From the NCBI RefSeq assembly GCF_003287875.1, contig NZ_QMKK01000046.1, positions 248,001 through 312,000 on the forward strand: a stretch of 64,000 bases of DNA, given 5' to 3'. Made by a program: the position numbers and the translations under genes. The notes under the pieces were generated by a model. The model worked only from the letters and a program-made list of their open reading frames with translations, had not been told where the DNA came from and did no database searches. Every line of letters begins with the position of its first letter. Positions within the stretch are counted from its first letter, which is position 1. The DNA is from Martinezella tropici. Its GTDB lineage: Bacteria > Pseudomonadota > Alphaproteobacteria > Rhizobiales > Rhizobiaceae. Positions 7,718 through 16,907 of the stretch are shown here, one piece after another.

Positions 7718-9343
7718 TTACTTCGCGCGGCTTGCCAGCGCAGCCACGAGCCCTTGCGTCGAGGAATCGTGGCCGGCAGCGCTTTCCTTGCCTTCGATGA
7801 CGGGCAGCAGGCCTGTTGCCAGTTCCTTGCCGAGTTCGACGCCCCACTGGTCGAAGGAATTGATGCGGAAGAGCACGCCTTCGACGAAGACGCGGTGCTC
7901 GTAAAGCGCGATCAGGCGGCCGAGCGCATAGGGCGTCAGCTTGTCGTAGACGAAGGTGATCGACGGACGGTTGCCGGTGAAGACGCGGTGCGGCGCGATG
8001 AAGTCGGCCTTCTTGTCGTCCATGCCCTTGGAGGTGAGCTGGGCCTTGGCTTCCTCGAAAGTGCGGCCCTTCATCAGTGCTTCCGACTGCGCCAGGCAAT
8101 TGGCCATCAACAGCTGGTGCTGGTGGCGCAGGTTCGGTTCGAAGCCATTGGCGGCGATCATGAATTCGGCCGGAATGATGCTCGTGCCCTGGTGGATGAG
8201 CTGATAGAAGGCGTGCTGGCCGTTGGTGCCGGGTTCGCCCCAGACGACCGGGCCGGAATTGCCTTCGACCGGCGTGCCGTCGATGGTGACGCCCTTGCCG
8301 TTCGATTCCATATCCAGCTGCTGCAGATAGGCCGGGAAGCGCGAGAGGCGCTGGTCATAAGGCAGGATCGCGCGCGTCGGGTAGCCGAGCACGTTGCGGT
8401 GATAAAAGCCGATGAGGCCGAGCAGCATCGGCAGGTTTTCCTTGAAGGGCGCCTGGCGGAAATGGTTGTCCATCGCATGCGCGCCGTCGAGGAACTTGCC
8501 GAAGTTTTCCGGGCCGATGGCGATCATCAGCGGCAGGCCGATGGCTGACCAGATCGAGTAGCGACCGCCGACCCAATCCCAGAAGCCGAAGACGCGCTCG
8601 CTGTCGATACCGAAGGCGGCGACCTTGTCGAGCGCCGTCGAAACGGCGGCGAAGTGGTGCTGCACGGCGGCTTCGCCGAGCGCATCGGCGATGAACTTGC
8701 GTGCCGTCTGGGCGTTGGTCATCGTTTCGATGGTCGTGAAAGTCTTGGACGCGACGATGAACAGCGTCGTTTCGGGGGAAACGAGCTTCAGGATATCGGC
8801 GATATGGGCGCCGTCGATATTGGAGACGAAGTGCGAGCGCGGGCCGTCGTGGAAAGGCGCCAGCGCCAGCGTCGCCATGACCGGGCCGAGATCGGAGCCG
8901 CCGATGCCGATGTTGATGACGTCGGTGATCGCCTTGCCGGTGGAGCCCTTGAGTGCGCCCGAGCGGATGCCGTCGGCAAACTTGCCCATGGCGGCCAGCA
9001 CGCCGTTGACGTCGGGCATGACATCCTTGCCGTCGACGAGTACCGGCTTGTTCGAGCGGTTGCGCAGCGCGGTATGCAGCACGGCGCGGTTTTCGGTGAA
9101 GTTGATGGCGACGCCCGAGAACATTTCCTCGCGCTTGGCCGCGATGCCGCCCTCGGCTGCGAGTTTCTCGAGCAGGGCGAGAATTTCGTCGTTCACCGCC
9201 GTCTTGGAATAATCCATCAGCAGGTCGTCGACCGAAGCGCTGAAACGGGAAAAGCGCTTGGGATCAGCGGCAAAGGCGGCGCGGATATCGGTGGCCTTCG
9301 TTGCCGATGCGGCGCTCTTCAGTTGATCGACGAGGGCGTTCAT
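7718..9343 (-). CDS. pgi: Glucose-6-phosphate isomerase (Pgi)
   Basis: Interconverts glucose 6-phosphate and fructose 6-phosphate; cytosolic, 541 aa, usual bacterial length. Both family signatures are present: DWVGGRYSIWSAIGLPL in the middle and FDQWGVELGKEL near the C-terminus with the catalytic Lys. The sugar-phosphate loop GIGGSDLGP and the SKTFTTIET stretch are also clear. The ATG at 9343 follows AAGGAG. It converges on frk and is separated from fadD by an intrinsic terminator. Confidence 0.96.
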   Translation of the reverse strand: MNALVDQLKSAASATKATDIRAAFAADPKRFSRFSASVDDLLMDYSKTAVNDEILALLEKLAAEGGIAAKREEMFSGVAINFTENRAVLHTALRNRSNKPVLVDGKDVMPDVNGVLAAMGKFADGIRSGALKGSTGKAITDVINIGIGGSDLGPVMATLALAPFHDGPRSHFVSNIDGAHIADILKLVSPETTLFIVASKTFTTIETMTNAQTARKFIADALGEAAVQHHFAAVSTALDKVAAFGIDSERVFGFWDWVGGRYSIWSAIGLPLMIAIGPENFGKFLDGAHAMDNHFRQAPFKENLPMLLGLIGFYHRNVLGYPTRAILPYDQRLSRFPAYLQQLDMESNGKGVTIDGTPVEGNSGPVVWGEPGTNGQHAFYQLIHQGTSIIPAEFMIAANGFEPNLRHQHQLLMANCLAQSEALMKGRTFEEAKAQLTSKGMDDKKADFIAPHRVFTGNRPSITFVYDKLTPYALGRLIALYEHRVFVEGVLFRINSFDQWGVELGKELATGLLPVIEGKESAAGHDSSTQGLVAALASRAK

Positions 9344-9462
9344 GGGGACTCCTTGCGGTTCGCGCCGCTTGCCGTCCGGAGAGGGCAGGGCACTCTGAGT
9401 TGGTCGCGGAAACTATTCCCTATGTAGGGCGTAAATCAAGTTCACGTATCGTCCAAAACGAA

Positions 9463-9496
9463 AAAAGCCGCTCGCCAAAAAGGGCGAGCGGCTTCC
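9463..9496 (-). terminator. Intrinsic terminator after fadD
   Basis: Read on the minus strand downstream of the fadD stop, a 12-bp stem (arms 9465-9476 and 9483-9494, core GCCGCTCGCC) with a six-base loop is followed by a run of six T. This is a textbook rho-independent terminator and separates fadD from pgi. Confidence 0.85.
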
Positions 9497-9515
9497 TGAA
9501 TGGCATGGATTTATG

Positions 9516-11213
9516 TCAGCCGCGCAACTCCTTGCGCAGGATCTTGCCGACATTCGATTTCGGCAGTTCCGAGCGGAATTCGATGAAGCGCGGGCGCTTG
9601 TAATTGGTCAGATTGGCCGCGCAATGGGCCTTGACGTCGGCCTCTGTCAGGGCCGGGTCCTTCTTGACGATGAAGAGCTTCACCGCCTCGCCTGAATGCG
9701 GATCGACCACGCCGATCGCAGCGGCTTCCAGAACGCCCGGATGCATGGCAGCCACTTCCTCGATCTCGTTCGGATAGACGTTGAAGCCCGAGACCAGGAT
9801 CATGTCCTTCTTGCGGTCGACGATCTTGGTATAACCGCGCTCGTCCATGAAGCCCATGTCGCCGCTTCGGAAGAAGCCGTCCAATGTCATCACGCGCGCG
9901 GTTTCGGCCGGCTGCTTCCAATAGCCGGCCATAACCTGCGGCCCGCGAATGCAGATCTCGCCAACTTCGCCGAGCGGCAGCGAATTGCCGTTCTCGTCGC
10001 GAATGTCGAAATCGGTGCCGGTGATCGGAAGGCCGATCGTGCCGGTGAATTCCGGGCTGTCGAAGCGATTGGCGCTTGCGACCGGCGATGTCTCGGACAG
10101 GCCGTAGCCTTCGGTGATCCAGGCTCCCGTCATTTTCTGCCAGCGCTCGGCGACCGGCCGCTGCACCGCCATGCCGCCGGCAAGCGTTGCCGTGTTGGAA
10201 AGATCGAGCTTGGCGAATTCGGGGTTGTTCATCAGCGCATTGAACAGCGTGTTCAGGCCGGGGAACATGTCGAACTTGTATTTGCCCAGTTCCTTGATGA
10301 AGGCCGGTATGTCGCGCGGGTTGGCGATGAGCACGTTATGACCACCGAGCGACATGCCCATCAGCGAATTCACCGTCAGCGCGAAGATGTGATAGAGCGG
10401 CAGCGCACAGACGAAGGTCAGCTGTTCCGGGCGCGGCTTGTTGATGTAGGCGGATTGCAGCCAGAGCAGCAATTGCAGCTGGTTGGCGAGCAGATTGGAG
10501 TGGGTGAGGATCGCGCCCTTGGCAACGCCTGTCGTACCGCCGGTATATTGCAGGAAGGCGATATCGCTGCCGGTCAGCTCGGAAGGCTTCAGCGGCAGGC
10601 GCGCGCCTTCGTCAAGAACGCTCCTGAAACTGCGGTGGCCGGGGATGGACCACGCCGGCACGAGCTTCTTCACCTTGCGCACGACGAAGTTGACGATATG
10701 GCCCTTGACGCCGAGCATGTCGCCAAGCGCGGTGACGACGACGTGGCGAACATCCGTATGCGCCAGCACCTGCTCCACCGTATGGGCGAAATTCTCCAGA
10801 ACGAAGATCGCCTTGGCGCCGCAGTCGCGCAGCTGGTGTTCGAGTTCGCGCGGTGTATAGAGCGGATTGACGTTGACGACGACGAGGCCCGCGCGAAGAA
10901 TGCCGTAAACTGCGATCGGATTTTGCAGCACGTTCGGCATCATGACGGCGACGCGGTCGCCCTTCTGAAGGCCGAGGCTCTGTAGCCATGCGGCAATCTT
11001 GCGCGTCTGCGTGTTGAGATCGCGATAGGTGACGGATTTGCCCATGCTGGTAAAGGCGAGCCGGTCGGCATAGCGCGCGCAGCTTTCCTCCAGCAGCTCG
11101 ACGAGTGACGCATGCTCCAGCGGCGGCAATTCCGCCGGTACGATGTCCGGATAAGAGGCGAGCCATATTTTCTTGACCTGCGGTCTATCCGAAGGAGCGG
11201 AGACTGAATTCAT
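9516..11213 (-). CDS. fadD: Long-chain fatty acid-CoA ligase (FadD)
   Basis: Activates long-chain fatty acids to acyl-CoA through an acyl-adenylate; 565 aa, membrane associated. The AMP-binding signature YTGGTTGVAKGA, the motif GYGLSETSP and the hinge region RSGDMGFMDERGYTKIVDRK with the later YPNEIEE are in order, and the C-terminal catalytic Lys is in NYKRPRFIEF. I placed the start at ATG 11213 because the GAGGAGG site is 8 bases before it, whereas the upstream GTG at 11219 is only two bases from it. A TTGACGT palindrome lies 160 bases upstream. In rhizobia fadD is known to influence surface motility as well as lipid use. Confidence 0.92.
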   Translation of the reverse strand: MNSVSAPSDRPQVKKIWLASYPDIVPAELPPLEHASLVELLEESCARYADRLAFTSMGKSVTYRDLNTQTRKIAAWLQSLGLQKGDRVAVMMPNVLQNPIAVYGILRAGLVVVNVNPLYTPRELEHQLRDCGAKAIFVLENFAHTVEQVLAHTDVRHVVVTALGDMLGVKGHIVNFVVRKVKKLVPAWSIPGHRSFRSVLDEGARLPLKPSELTGSDIAFLQYTGGTTGVAKGAILTHSNLLANQLQLLLWLQSAYINKPRPEQLTFVCALPLYHIFALTVNSLMGMSLGGHNVLIANPRDIPAFIKELGKYKFDMFPGLNTLFNALMNNPEFAKLDLSNTATLAGGMAVQRPVAERWQKMTGAWITEGYGLSETSPVASANRFDSPEFTGTIGLPITGTDFDIRDENGNSLPLGEVGEICIRGPQVMAGYWKQPAETARVMTLDGFFRSGDMGFMDERGYTKIVDRKKDMILVSGFNVYPNEIEEVAAMHPGVLEAAAIGVVDPHSGEAVKLFIVKKDPALTEADVKAHCAANLTNYKRPRFIEFRSELPKSNVGKILRKELRG

Positions 11214-11563
11214 GCGCACTTCCTCCTCTACGCATCATCACCACGCCCCGCCGTCCTCGGGCGGCGGTCATGTAAAGTGTCACCGCGCGATCGAAAAGTC
11301 TCCCGCTTTTCACATCGTCGCAGCCTTTGCTCTCAACTAAATTATTGGAGCATCATGGAAGCTACAATAACCTTGACGTAAACGTCAATAAACGTTCTGC
11401 GCTCACGTTTTTTTACAATCTTGAAAAAAGTACTGGAACTTTTATGACAACGGAGCGTTAATAGGCCCGTGGGTGTAAACCCATCGGAGCATCGTGCTGC
11501 CCCAAAGAGCAGATCGGACGCTCCACGATTTTATGTGACGCGTATCCAAAAGGAGGTGCGCAT
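11214..11563. promoter_or_regulatory. Divergent promoter region of fadD and the PRC-barrel gene, with a TTGACGT palindrome
   Basis: This 350-base gap contains no gene. At 11373-11388 lies the palindrome TTGACGT-AA-ACGTCAA, and a half copy (AACGTT) follows at 11391. A related palindrome lies before the nitronate monooxygenase gene (22969-22990). The form resembles sites of MerR-type regulators of branched-chain and fatty acid catabolism in proteobacteria (LiuR consensus TTTACGT-NN-ACGTAAA). The transcript start of the PRC-barrel gene is probably downstream, with AAAAGGAGG as its ribosome site. Confidence 0.5.
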
Positions 11564-11956
11564 ATGCATAAAGAGAGTGCCGAGATCTCGGGCCGTGACC
11601 TTTACATCAAGGACATGTCGATGCTGGTCGCCTGCGACCGCGTCGAGGGATCCAGGGTATTCGGCTCGGACGGTAAGCAGATTGGTCATATTGAACGCCT
11701 GATGCTCGAGAAAAGTGATGGACGCATCGCTTTCGTCATTTTGAGCTTCGGCGGCTTCTTCGGCATCGGCCAGGAGCACTACCGGCTGCCGTGGGAGAAG
11801 CTGCGCTACGATGCCCGCATCGACGGCTATCGCGTCAGCATGACCAAGAACGACATCGAAAAGGCATGCCGTTTCGCCGCCAAGGACGATCACGACCATA
11901 AGAATCATGGCCACAAGAGCCACGATTATTTTGGCGTGCCGCCGTATTGGATGTGA
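11564..11956 (+). CDS. PRC-barrel domain protein
   Basis: A 130-aa cytosolic protein whose residues ~18-90 form a PRC-barrel domain (DMSMLVACDRVEGSRVFGSD, then IGHIERLML and GRIAFVILSFGGFFGIGQ and YRLPWEKL). The tail is His/Lys-rich (DHDHKNHGHKSHDY) and ends PPYWM. PRC-barrel proteins occur in RNA processing, photosynthetic reaction centres and stress responses; here no partner is indicated. The strong AAAAGGAGG site and small size suggest high expression. Function unknown; the His-rich tail could bind metal. Confidence 0.8.
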   Translation: MHKESAEISGRDLYIKDMSMLVACDRVEGSRVFGSDGKQIGHIERLMLEKSDGRIAFVILSFGGFFGIGQEHYRLPWEKLRYDARIDGYRVSMTKNDIEKACRFAAKDDHDHKNHGHKSHDYFGVPPYWM

Positions 11957-12016
11957 GCGCGCTGATAAAGCCGGTTCGGCAGGCCCCGCAGACGCGGGGT
12001 GCCGATATGCGTGGTT

Positions 12017-12412
12017 TTATTGAAACCGCCCATGCCTTTGCACCACTTCGATCTTGTAACCGTCAGGGTCGGTGACGAAGAAGAAGAGCGCAAAAAGCTT
12101 CCCATCCCGATTGAGTTCGACGATCTTGCCAGGGTTCAGCCCCAGCGCGGTCATCCGCGCATGTTCGTCTTTCAGCTCCGTGACCGAGACCGCGAGGTGA
12201 CCGTAGGCCTCCCCCAATGGATAGGGCGCGGTGCGGCCCTGATTGATCGTCAATTCCAGTTCGAACCCGGTTTCAGCATTGCTGAGATAGATCAGCGTGA
12301 AGGTCTCGAAGGCGATCCGGTCGGCGGTCTTCAGGCCGAATGCCTTGTCGTAGAATTCGATCGAGCGCGCTTCGTCGAGCACGCGGATCATCGAATGAAT
12401 CATCTTGGCCAT
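12017..12412 (-). CDS. VOC-family protein, lactoylglutathione lyase-like (GloA)
   Basis: A 131-aa single-module glyoxalase I-like protein. The first metal ligand is His5 in MIHSMIRV and the typical FYDKAFGLK loop follows. Glu in FELELTINQG, His in YGHLAVSV and Glu in DPDGYKIEVVQ occupy the other usual metal positions, so all ligands are kept. It probably detoxifies methylglyoxal with glutathione, but the VOC superfamily has many activities. I chose ATG 12412 because GGAGG lies six bases before it; an ATG at 12424 lacks such a site. Confidence 0.82.
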   Translation of the reverse strand: MAKMIHSMIRVLDEARSIEFYDKAFGLKTADRIAFETFTLIYLSNAETGFELELTINQGRTAPYPLGEAYGHLAVSVTELKDEHARMTALGLNPGKIVELNRDGKLFALFFFVTDPDGYKIEVVQRHGRFQ

Positions 12413-12589
12413 CGGCGCCTCCATCGGTCTTTGGAAGATATAGCCAAAGCCAATGCCACCGCCGGGTTGTCAAGGCAAGCATGTCGCAAATCGCTCCACC
12501 TTTGTTTGCGTGCAGATTCGGGGTTTCTGGATTTCGATCCGTCTGCTTAACTCCCCGGCGCTCAAGTATTCGGCTCAAAGGGGGAAACC

Positions 12590-12973
12590 ATGTACTATGC
12601 CATTCTGGCTTATCACGAGGAAGGTATCGTTGAATCCTGGAGCAAGGAGGAGGATGCCGCGCTCATGACGGAGCTTTTGGAGATCAATGATCGCCTGGTC
12701 GCGCAGAAATCGCTGGGACCAGCCGCGCGGCTCGGCCCGACCCAGAAGGCCGTCACCTTGCGCGGGCCGGGTGCGGGACTGGTCATCGATGGCCCATTTG
12801 CCGAAACCAAGGAACAGTTGCTCGGCTTCTACGTCGTCGATTTTCCGACGCTCGATGCGGCCGTCGAAGCCGCGCGCGAGCTGCGCCGCGCCAATCCCAC
12901 GGCCGTCTATGAAATCAGGCCGGTCTCGCTTTACCTGCCCGGCGCGCCTTTGCCTTCCGGCGAAGGCACTTGA
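12590..12973 (+). CDS. YCII-related (DGPF) domain protein
   Basis: A 127-aa protein of the YciI/DGPF family: MYYAILAYHEEG at the start and the characteristic DGPFAETKEQLLGFY motif near 64-78. Family members are ferredoxin-like dimers and many are encoded beside an ECF sigma factor that they probably modulate. No sigma factor gene is present here, so the partner is missing or elsewhere. Ribosome site GGGGGA lies before ATG 12590. Biochemical role unknown. Confidence 0.8.
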   Translation: MYYAILAYHEEGIVESWSKEEDAALMTELLEINDRLVAQKSLGPAARLGPTQKAVTLRGPGAGLVIDGPFAETKEQLLGFYVVDFPTLDAAVEAARELRRANPTAVYEIRPVSLYLPGAPLPSGEGT

Positions 12974-13020
12974 TAAACCTATGTGCGGCGCCGGCCTTGA
13001 AGGGGCTGGCGGTCGCCTTA

Positions 13021-13770
13021 TCAATGGGATTGCAATCCGATCTTGCTGGTGACCGACCGCTCGATCATCTCCATGCCGTCATAGATTAGCACCGCCATCA
13101 GGCCGACGATCAGGCCGCCCTGCAGGATGAAGGCAGTGTTGTCGTTGATCAGCCCGGCGATGATGACTTCGCCAAGCCCCTTGGCGGCAACGGTGGAGCC
13201 GATCGTCGCCGTGCCGATATTGATGACGGTCGCGATCTTCAAGCCCTCGATGATCAGCGGCAAGGCGAGCGGCAATTCGACGCGGAAGAGCCGCTGCCAG
13301 CCGCTCATGCCCATGCCGTCGGCGGCGTCGAGCACCGAGGCCGGCACCTGCTGCAGGCCGGCTACCGTGTTCTCGAAGATCGGCAGCAGCGCATAGAGAA
13401 ACAGCGCGATCAAGGTCGGCACCGCACCGAAGCCGGTGGTCGAGATCGCAAGCGCCAGCACGGCAACGGGCGGGAAGGTCTGCCCGGCATTGGCGATCGC
13501 CCGCGACAGCGGCAGGAAATCGGCGCCGATCGGCCGTGTGACGAAGATGCCCCCAAGCACGGCCAGGATCCCGCTTGCCGCAATCGAGATCAGGATGAGT
13601 TCGAGATGGCTGAGCGCCAGGCTCGGCAGGCTGTTCTGCGTATAGATCGGCGACGCCCCGAACTTGGTCAGCGGCGCAAGGACAGGCGTCAGCCATTCCG
13701 GATAAAACAGCAGCACCAGCAGCAGCGCCAGCGCGAGAAGGCGGAAGAGATTGGCGGCGAGAAATTTCAT
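13021..13770 (-). CDS. Osmoprotectant-type ABC transporter permease (YehW-like)
   Basis: A 249-aa inner-membrane permease of the OpuB/YehW group. About six hydrophobic helices are seen, with the conserved loop MGMSGWQRLFRVELPLALPLIIEGLKI near 170 that contacts the ATPase. The gene starts at ATG 13770, which overlaps the stop of the ATPase gene (ATGA). It is the last gene of a four-gene operon running SBP, permease, ATPase, permease on the minus strand. Substrate (betaine, choline or another quaternary ammonium compound) is inferred from the family. Confidence 0.88.
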   Translation of the reverse strand: MKFLAANLFRLLALALLLVLLFYPEWLTPVLAPLTKFGASPIYTQNSLPSLALSHLELILISIAASGILAVLGGIFVTRPIGADFLPLSRAIANAGQTFPPVAVLALAISTTGFGAVPTLIALFLYALLPIFENTVAGLQQVPASVLDAADGMGMSGWQRLFRVELPLALPLIIEGLKIATVINIGTATIGSTVAAKGLGEVIIAGLINDNTAFILQGGLIVGLMAVLIYDGMEMIERSVTSKIGLQSH

Positions 13771-14714
13771 GCTTTGCGGCCCAGCTCGATCAGATGTTGG
13801 ATCGAGATCGAACCGACGGGCGTCTTGCGCTCGTCCTCGACCGTCGCCTCGTCCGCGCCCTGCCAGATCAATTCCGCCAGCGCATCGCGCAGATTGAGGG
13901 TTTGCGGCAGGCTGTGACCGAGCCCGGGGCGCGGCGGCTGCATGCTTTCCTTCAGCGGCAGCAACGACATCAGCTTCAAGGCCCGGTCGGACGTTCCGGT
14001 CAGCTGCTGCACGAAAGGATCGGCCGGCTCGGTCAGGATCTTCTCGGGTTCGGAGCATTGCAAAAGCTTGCCTTCGCTCATGACGGCGATCTGGTCGCCG
14101 AGATGGAAGGCTTCGTCCATATCGTGGGTGACGAGGACGATGGTGGTGCCGAACTGCTTCTGGATGGCAAGCAGATCGTCCTGTGCCTTGCCGCGGATGA
14201 CCGGGTCGAGCGCACCGAAGGGCTCGTCCATCAGCAGCAATTCCGGTTCCGCCGCGAGTGCGCGCGCGACGCCGACGCGCTGCTGCTGGCCGCCGGAAAG
14301 CTGGGTTGGATATTTGCCGGCAAAGGTGCCGGGGTCGAGATGGAAGAGATTGAGGAGTTCTTCCACGCGACCATCGATGCGCGTCTTTTCCCAGCCGAGC
14401 AGCTCGGGGACGGTGGCGATATTCTGCGCGACCGTGCGATGCGGAAAAAGCCCGTGCCCCTGGATGGCATAGCCGATGCGGCGGCGAAGCTCGGTCGCCG
14501 GCACATTCATGATGTCCTCGCCGGCAACGGAGATGTGACCTTCGGTGATTGGTACCAGCCGGTTGATCATGCGCATCAGCGTCGACTTGCCGGAGCCGGA
14601 GGTGCCGACGATAACGGTGATCGTGCCCTTTTCCATGCTCATGCTGACATTATCGACCACAGTCGCGCTGCCATAACGCTTGGTGACGCCCTTGAGCTCG
14701 ATCATGCTGGTCAT
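13767..14714 (-). CDS. Osmoprotectant-type ABC transporter ATP-binding protein (YehX-like)
   Basis: A 315-aa ABC ATPase. Walker A is GTSGSGKST at ~37-45, signature LSGGQQQR near 142 and Walker B LLLMDEPFGALDP near 162. The C-terminal ~80 residues after the nucleotide-binding domain are family-specific but do not show a clear CBS pair. The GHGLFPHRTVAQNI Q-loop region is typical of the glycine betaine/OpuCA branch. It overlaps both neighbours by four bases, so the three genes are translated in series. Confidence 0.9.
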   Translation of the reverse strand: MTSMIELKGVTKRYGSATVVDNVSMSMEKGTITVIVGTSGSGKSTLMRMINRLVPITEGHISVAGEDIMNVPATELRRRIGYAIQGHGLFPHRTVAQNIATVPELLGWEKTRIDGRVEELLNLFHLDPGTFAGKYPTQLSGGQQQRVGVARALAAEPELLLMDEPFGALDPVIRGKAQDDLLAIQKQFGTTIVLVTHDMDEAFHLGDQIAVMSEGKLLQCSEPEKILTEPADPFVQQLTGTSDRALKLMSLLPLKESMQPPRPGLGHSLPQTLNLRDALAELIWQGADEATVEDERKTPVGSISIQHLIELGRKA

Positions 14715-15877
14715 GCGCGTTGTCCCCGAATGCTGTCGATGACCGCATCGAGGATGACGGCCGATGAGAAGGCGAGAAAGACCGTCGGCACGGCGCCGAG
14801 CAGAACGAGGTCATTGGCTGTCTGGCCGATGCCCTGGAAGATGAAGAGACCGAAGCCGCCGCCGCCGATCAGCGCCGCCACGGTGACGAGGCCGATTGCC
14901 TGCACCAGCACGATACGGATACCGGTGAGAATGACCGGAAAGGCGAGCGGCAGGTCGATGCCGGTCAGGATCTGCCGGCGTGTCAGGCCCATGCCGGCGG
15001 CGGAATCGCGCACGGAAGGATCGACGCCGGCAAGGCCGACGACAGTATTGGCGACGATCGGCAGCAGAGAATAGATAACGAGCGCTACCAGCGCCGGCGC
15101 CACGCCGATGCCTTTGACGCCGATCTCGGCAGCGAAAGGAACGTTGGCGGCGATATAGCCGAGCGGCAGCATCAGGATGCCGAACAGCGCCAGGCTCGGA
15201 ATGGTTTGCACCAGGCTCAGCGCCCGCAGCACCACGGCACGGATGCGCGGCTGCCAATAGCAGAAGATGCCGAGCGGCAGCGCAAGCACGATGGCGATCG
15301 CAACCGAGCCGATGGAAAGGAATACATGGCTGAGCGCTTCGTGCCAGAACTTGTCGGCATTGTTGGCATATTCCTTCATGATCGAGAGATTGTCGAGCAG
15401 GCCGGAACGCAGGACGACGGCAAGCAGGGCGGCATAGAGCGCCAGCGCCGCGACCCTCAGCCATGGCGTCAGCCGCAGCTTCACCAGAGCATCCGAGATC
15501 ATCAGCCCCACGACGGCCAGCAGCACCCAGAAGGAGCCGCCGGGTGTGATGCGGGCCACGGTGCTGCCCGCTGGCGTCGCGGCGGTCGAGACGAAGCCGA
15601 GCGTGAGGATCAGTGCGGCGATCGCAAGCGTGGCAATGCCGAGGCGGATGATCTGATTGCGTAGGAACAGTGCTGCAAGCGCTGCTGCCGTCAGAAGAAT
15701 AAGCAAGACCACAGCGGCCGGCTGCGCAATGAGTTGCGTCAGCAGCTGCGGCTTGCCGGCGGCGATGCGGTTTGCCTTGACGATGATGAAGGGCGCCCAG
15801 GCCATTGCCAGCGCGCCGCCCGCCACCAGCACCACTCCGAGACGGTCCACTCGACGGACCGCTAGTGCATCTTCCAT
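14711..15877 (-). CDS. Osmoprotectant-type ABC transporter permease (YehY-like)
   Basis: A 388-aa permease, longer than its partner because of an N-terminal region with about four extra membrane helices before the transport domain (from ~185). The transport domain has MKEYANNADKFWHEALSHVF and the ATPase-contact loop AGMGLTRRQILTGIDLPLAF. Such extended permeases are typical of the YehY branch. The stop overlaps the start of the ATPase gene. A 121-base gap separates it from the binding protein gene. Confidence 0.88.
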   Translation of the reverse strand: MEDALAVRRVDRLGVVLVAGGALAMAWAPFIIVKANRIAAGKPQLLTQLIAQPAAVVLLILLTAAALAALFLRNQIIRLGIATLAIAALILTLGFVSTAATPAGSTVARITPGGSFWVLLAVVGLMISDALVKLRLTPWLRVAALALYAALLAVVLRSGLLDNLSIMKEYANNADKFWHEALSHVFLSIGSVAIAIVLALPLGIFCYWQPRIRAVVLRALSLVQTIPSLALFGILMLPLGYIAANVPFAAEIGVKGIGVAPALVALVIYSLLPIVANTVVGLAGVDPSVRDSAAGMGLTRRQILTGIDLPLAFPVILTGIRIVLVQAIGLVTVAALIGGGGFGLFIFQGIGQTANDLVLLGAVPTVFLAFSSAVILDAVIDSIRGQRA

Positions 15878-15998
15878 CAGGCAAGCTCCGTCAGCGCATG
15901 AGCCCAGAATTCAAGGCGGGTTCGGACAAAACCATGCCCATTCAAATGTCCGCGGCTCCACCGTATCAAAATGGAGCCGCCAGAGCAGCGTCGATGCC

Positions 15999-16907
15999 TT
16001 ACTTCAGAAAGCCATTGTCCTTGAGGTAGGATTCGGCGACAGCCTTGGCCGGCTCGCCATCGACCTGGATGCGGCCGTTCAGCTTGCGCAGCACATCGGC
16101 AGTCAGGCCCTTGAAGATCGGAGCCAGAACCTCTTCGATCTTCGGATTGGCCTTCAGCACAGCCTCGCGGATGATCGGCGTCGGCGCATAGACCGGTTGC
16201 ACGCTCTTGTCGTCCTCGAGCACGGTCAGTTCGGCCGCTTCGATGGCGCCGTCTGTGCCGTAGACCATCGCCGTGTTGACGCCGTTGGTCTGGTCGGCCG
16301 CAGCCTTGATCGTCGCGGCGGTATCGCCGCCCGAGAGCACGACTTCCTGATCCGGCTTCAGCTTGAAGCTGTAGGTGGTCTCGAAAGCCGGCAGGGCTGC
16401 CGGAGAATTGACGAATTCGGAAGAGGCCGCGATCTTGATTGGGCCGCCGCCAGCGACCCACTTGCCGAAGTCCGACATGGTCTTCAGCTTGGCTGGGCCG
16501 GCGACATCGTTGCGCACGGCGATCGCCCAGGTGTTGTTGGCGGGCGAAGGCGTCAGCCAGACGATCTTGTTGGCATCATAGTCCAGCTTCTTCGCCAGAT
16601 CGTAACCCTGCTGCAGATTCTTCCAGGCCGCATCGTCGGCCTTGTTGAAGAAGAAGCCGGCATTGCCGGTATATTCGGCATAGATGTCGATTTCGCCCGC
16701 GGTAATCGCCTTGCGGACCACAGGCGTCGTGCCGAGCGCGATGCGGTCCTGCGCCTTGATGCCGTTGGCATTGAGTGCTGCGAGAATGATGTTGCCGAGC
16801 AGCGTGCCTTCGGTGTCGATCTTCGAAGAGACGACGACGTCGGCGGCGTTGGCGCCGCTGGCAAGGAGCGCCGTCAGCGTGGCGGCAAGTGCAAGCTTCT
16901 TGAACAT
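15999..16907 (-). CDS. Osmoprotectant-type ABC transporter binding protein (OsmF/YehZ-like)
   Basis: A 302-aa periplasmic binding protein of the OpuAC/OsmF family. A Sec signal peptide (MFKKLALAATLTALLASGANA) ends at ~22, then ADVVVSSKIDTEGTLLGNII, the GTTPVVRKAITAGEIDIYAEYTG motif and ANNTWAIAVR are family hallmarks. It is first in the operon and has the start ATG 16907 after AAGGGAAAC. It captures the substrate and passes it to the two permeases. OsmF-type systems are usually low-affinity and stress induced; that is family knowledge, not visible here. Confidence 0.9.
   Translation of the reverse strand: MFKKLALAATLTALLASGANAADVVVSSKIDTEGTLLGNIILAALNANGIKAQDRIALGTTPVVRKAITAGEIDIYAEYTGNAGFFFNKADDAAWKNLQQGYDLAKKLDYDANKIVWLTPSPANNTWAIAVRNDVAGPAKLKTMSDFGKWVAGGGPIKIAASSEFVNSPAALPAFETTYSFKLKPDQEVVLSGGDTAATIKAAADQTNGVNTAMVYGTDGAIEAAELTVLEDDKSVQPVYAPTPIIREAVLKANPKIEEVLAPIFKGLTADVLRKLNGRIQVDGEPAKAVAESYLKDNGFLK

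Noticed and set aside
13771..14058. N-terminal extension of the YehW-like permease
   Set aside because: The extra 96 residues are antisense-like text over the ATPase gene; the true start overlaps the ATPase stop by ATGA at 13770.
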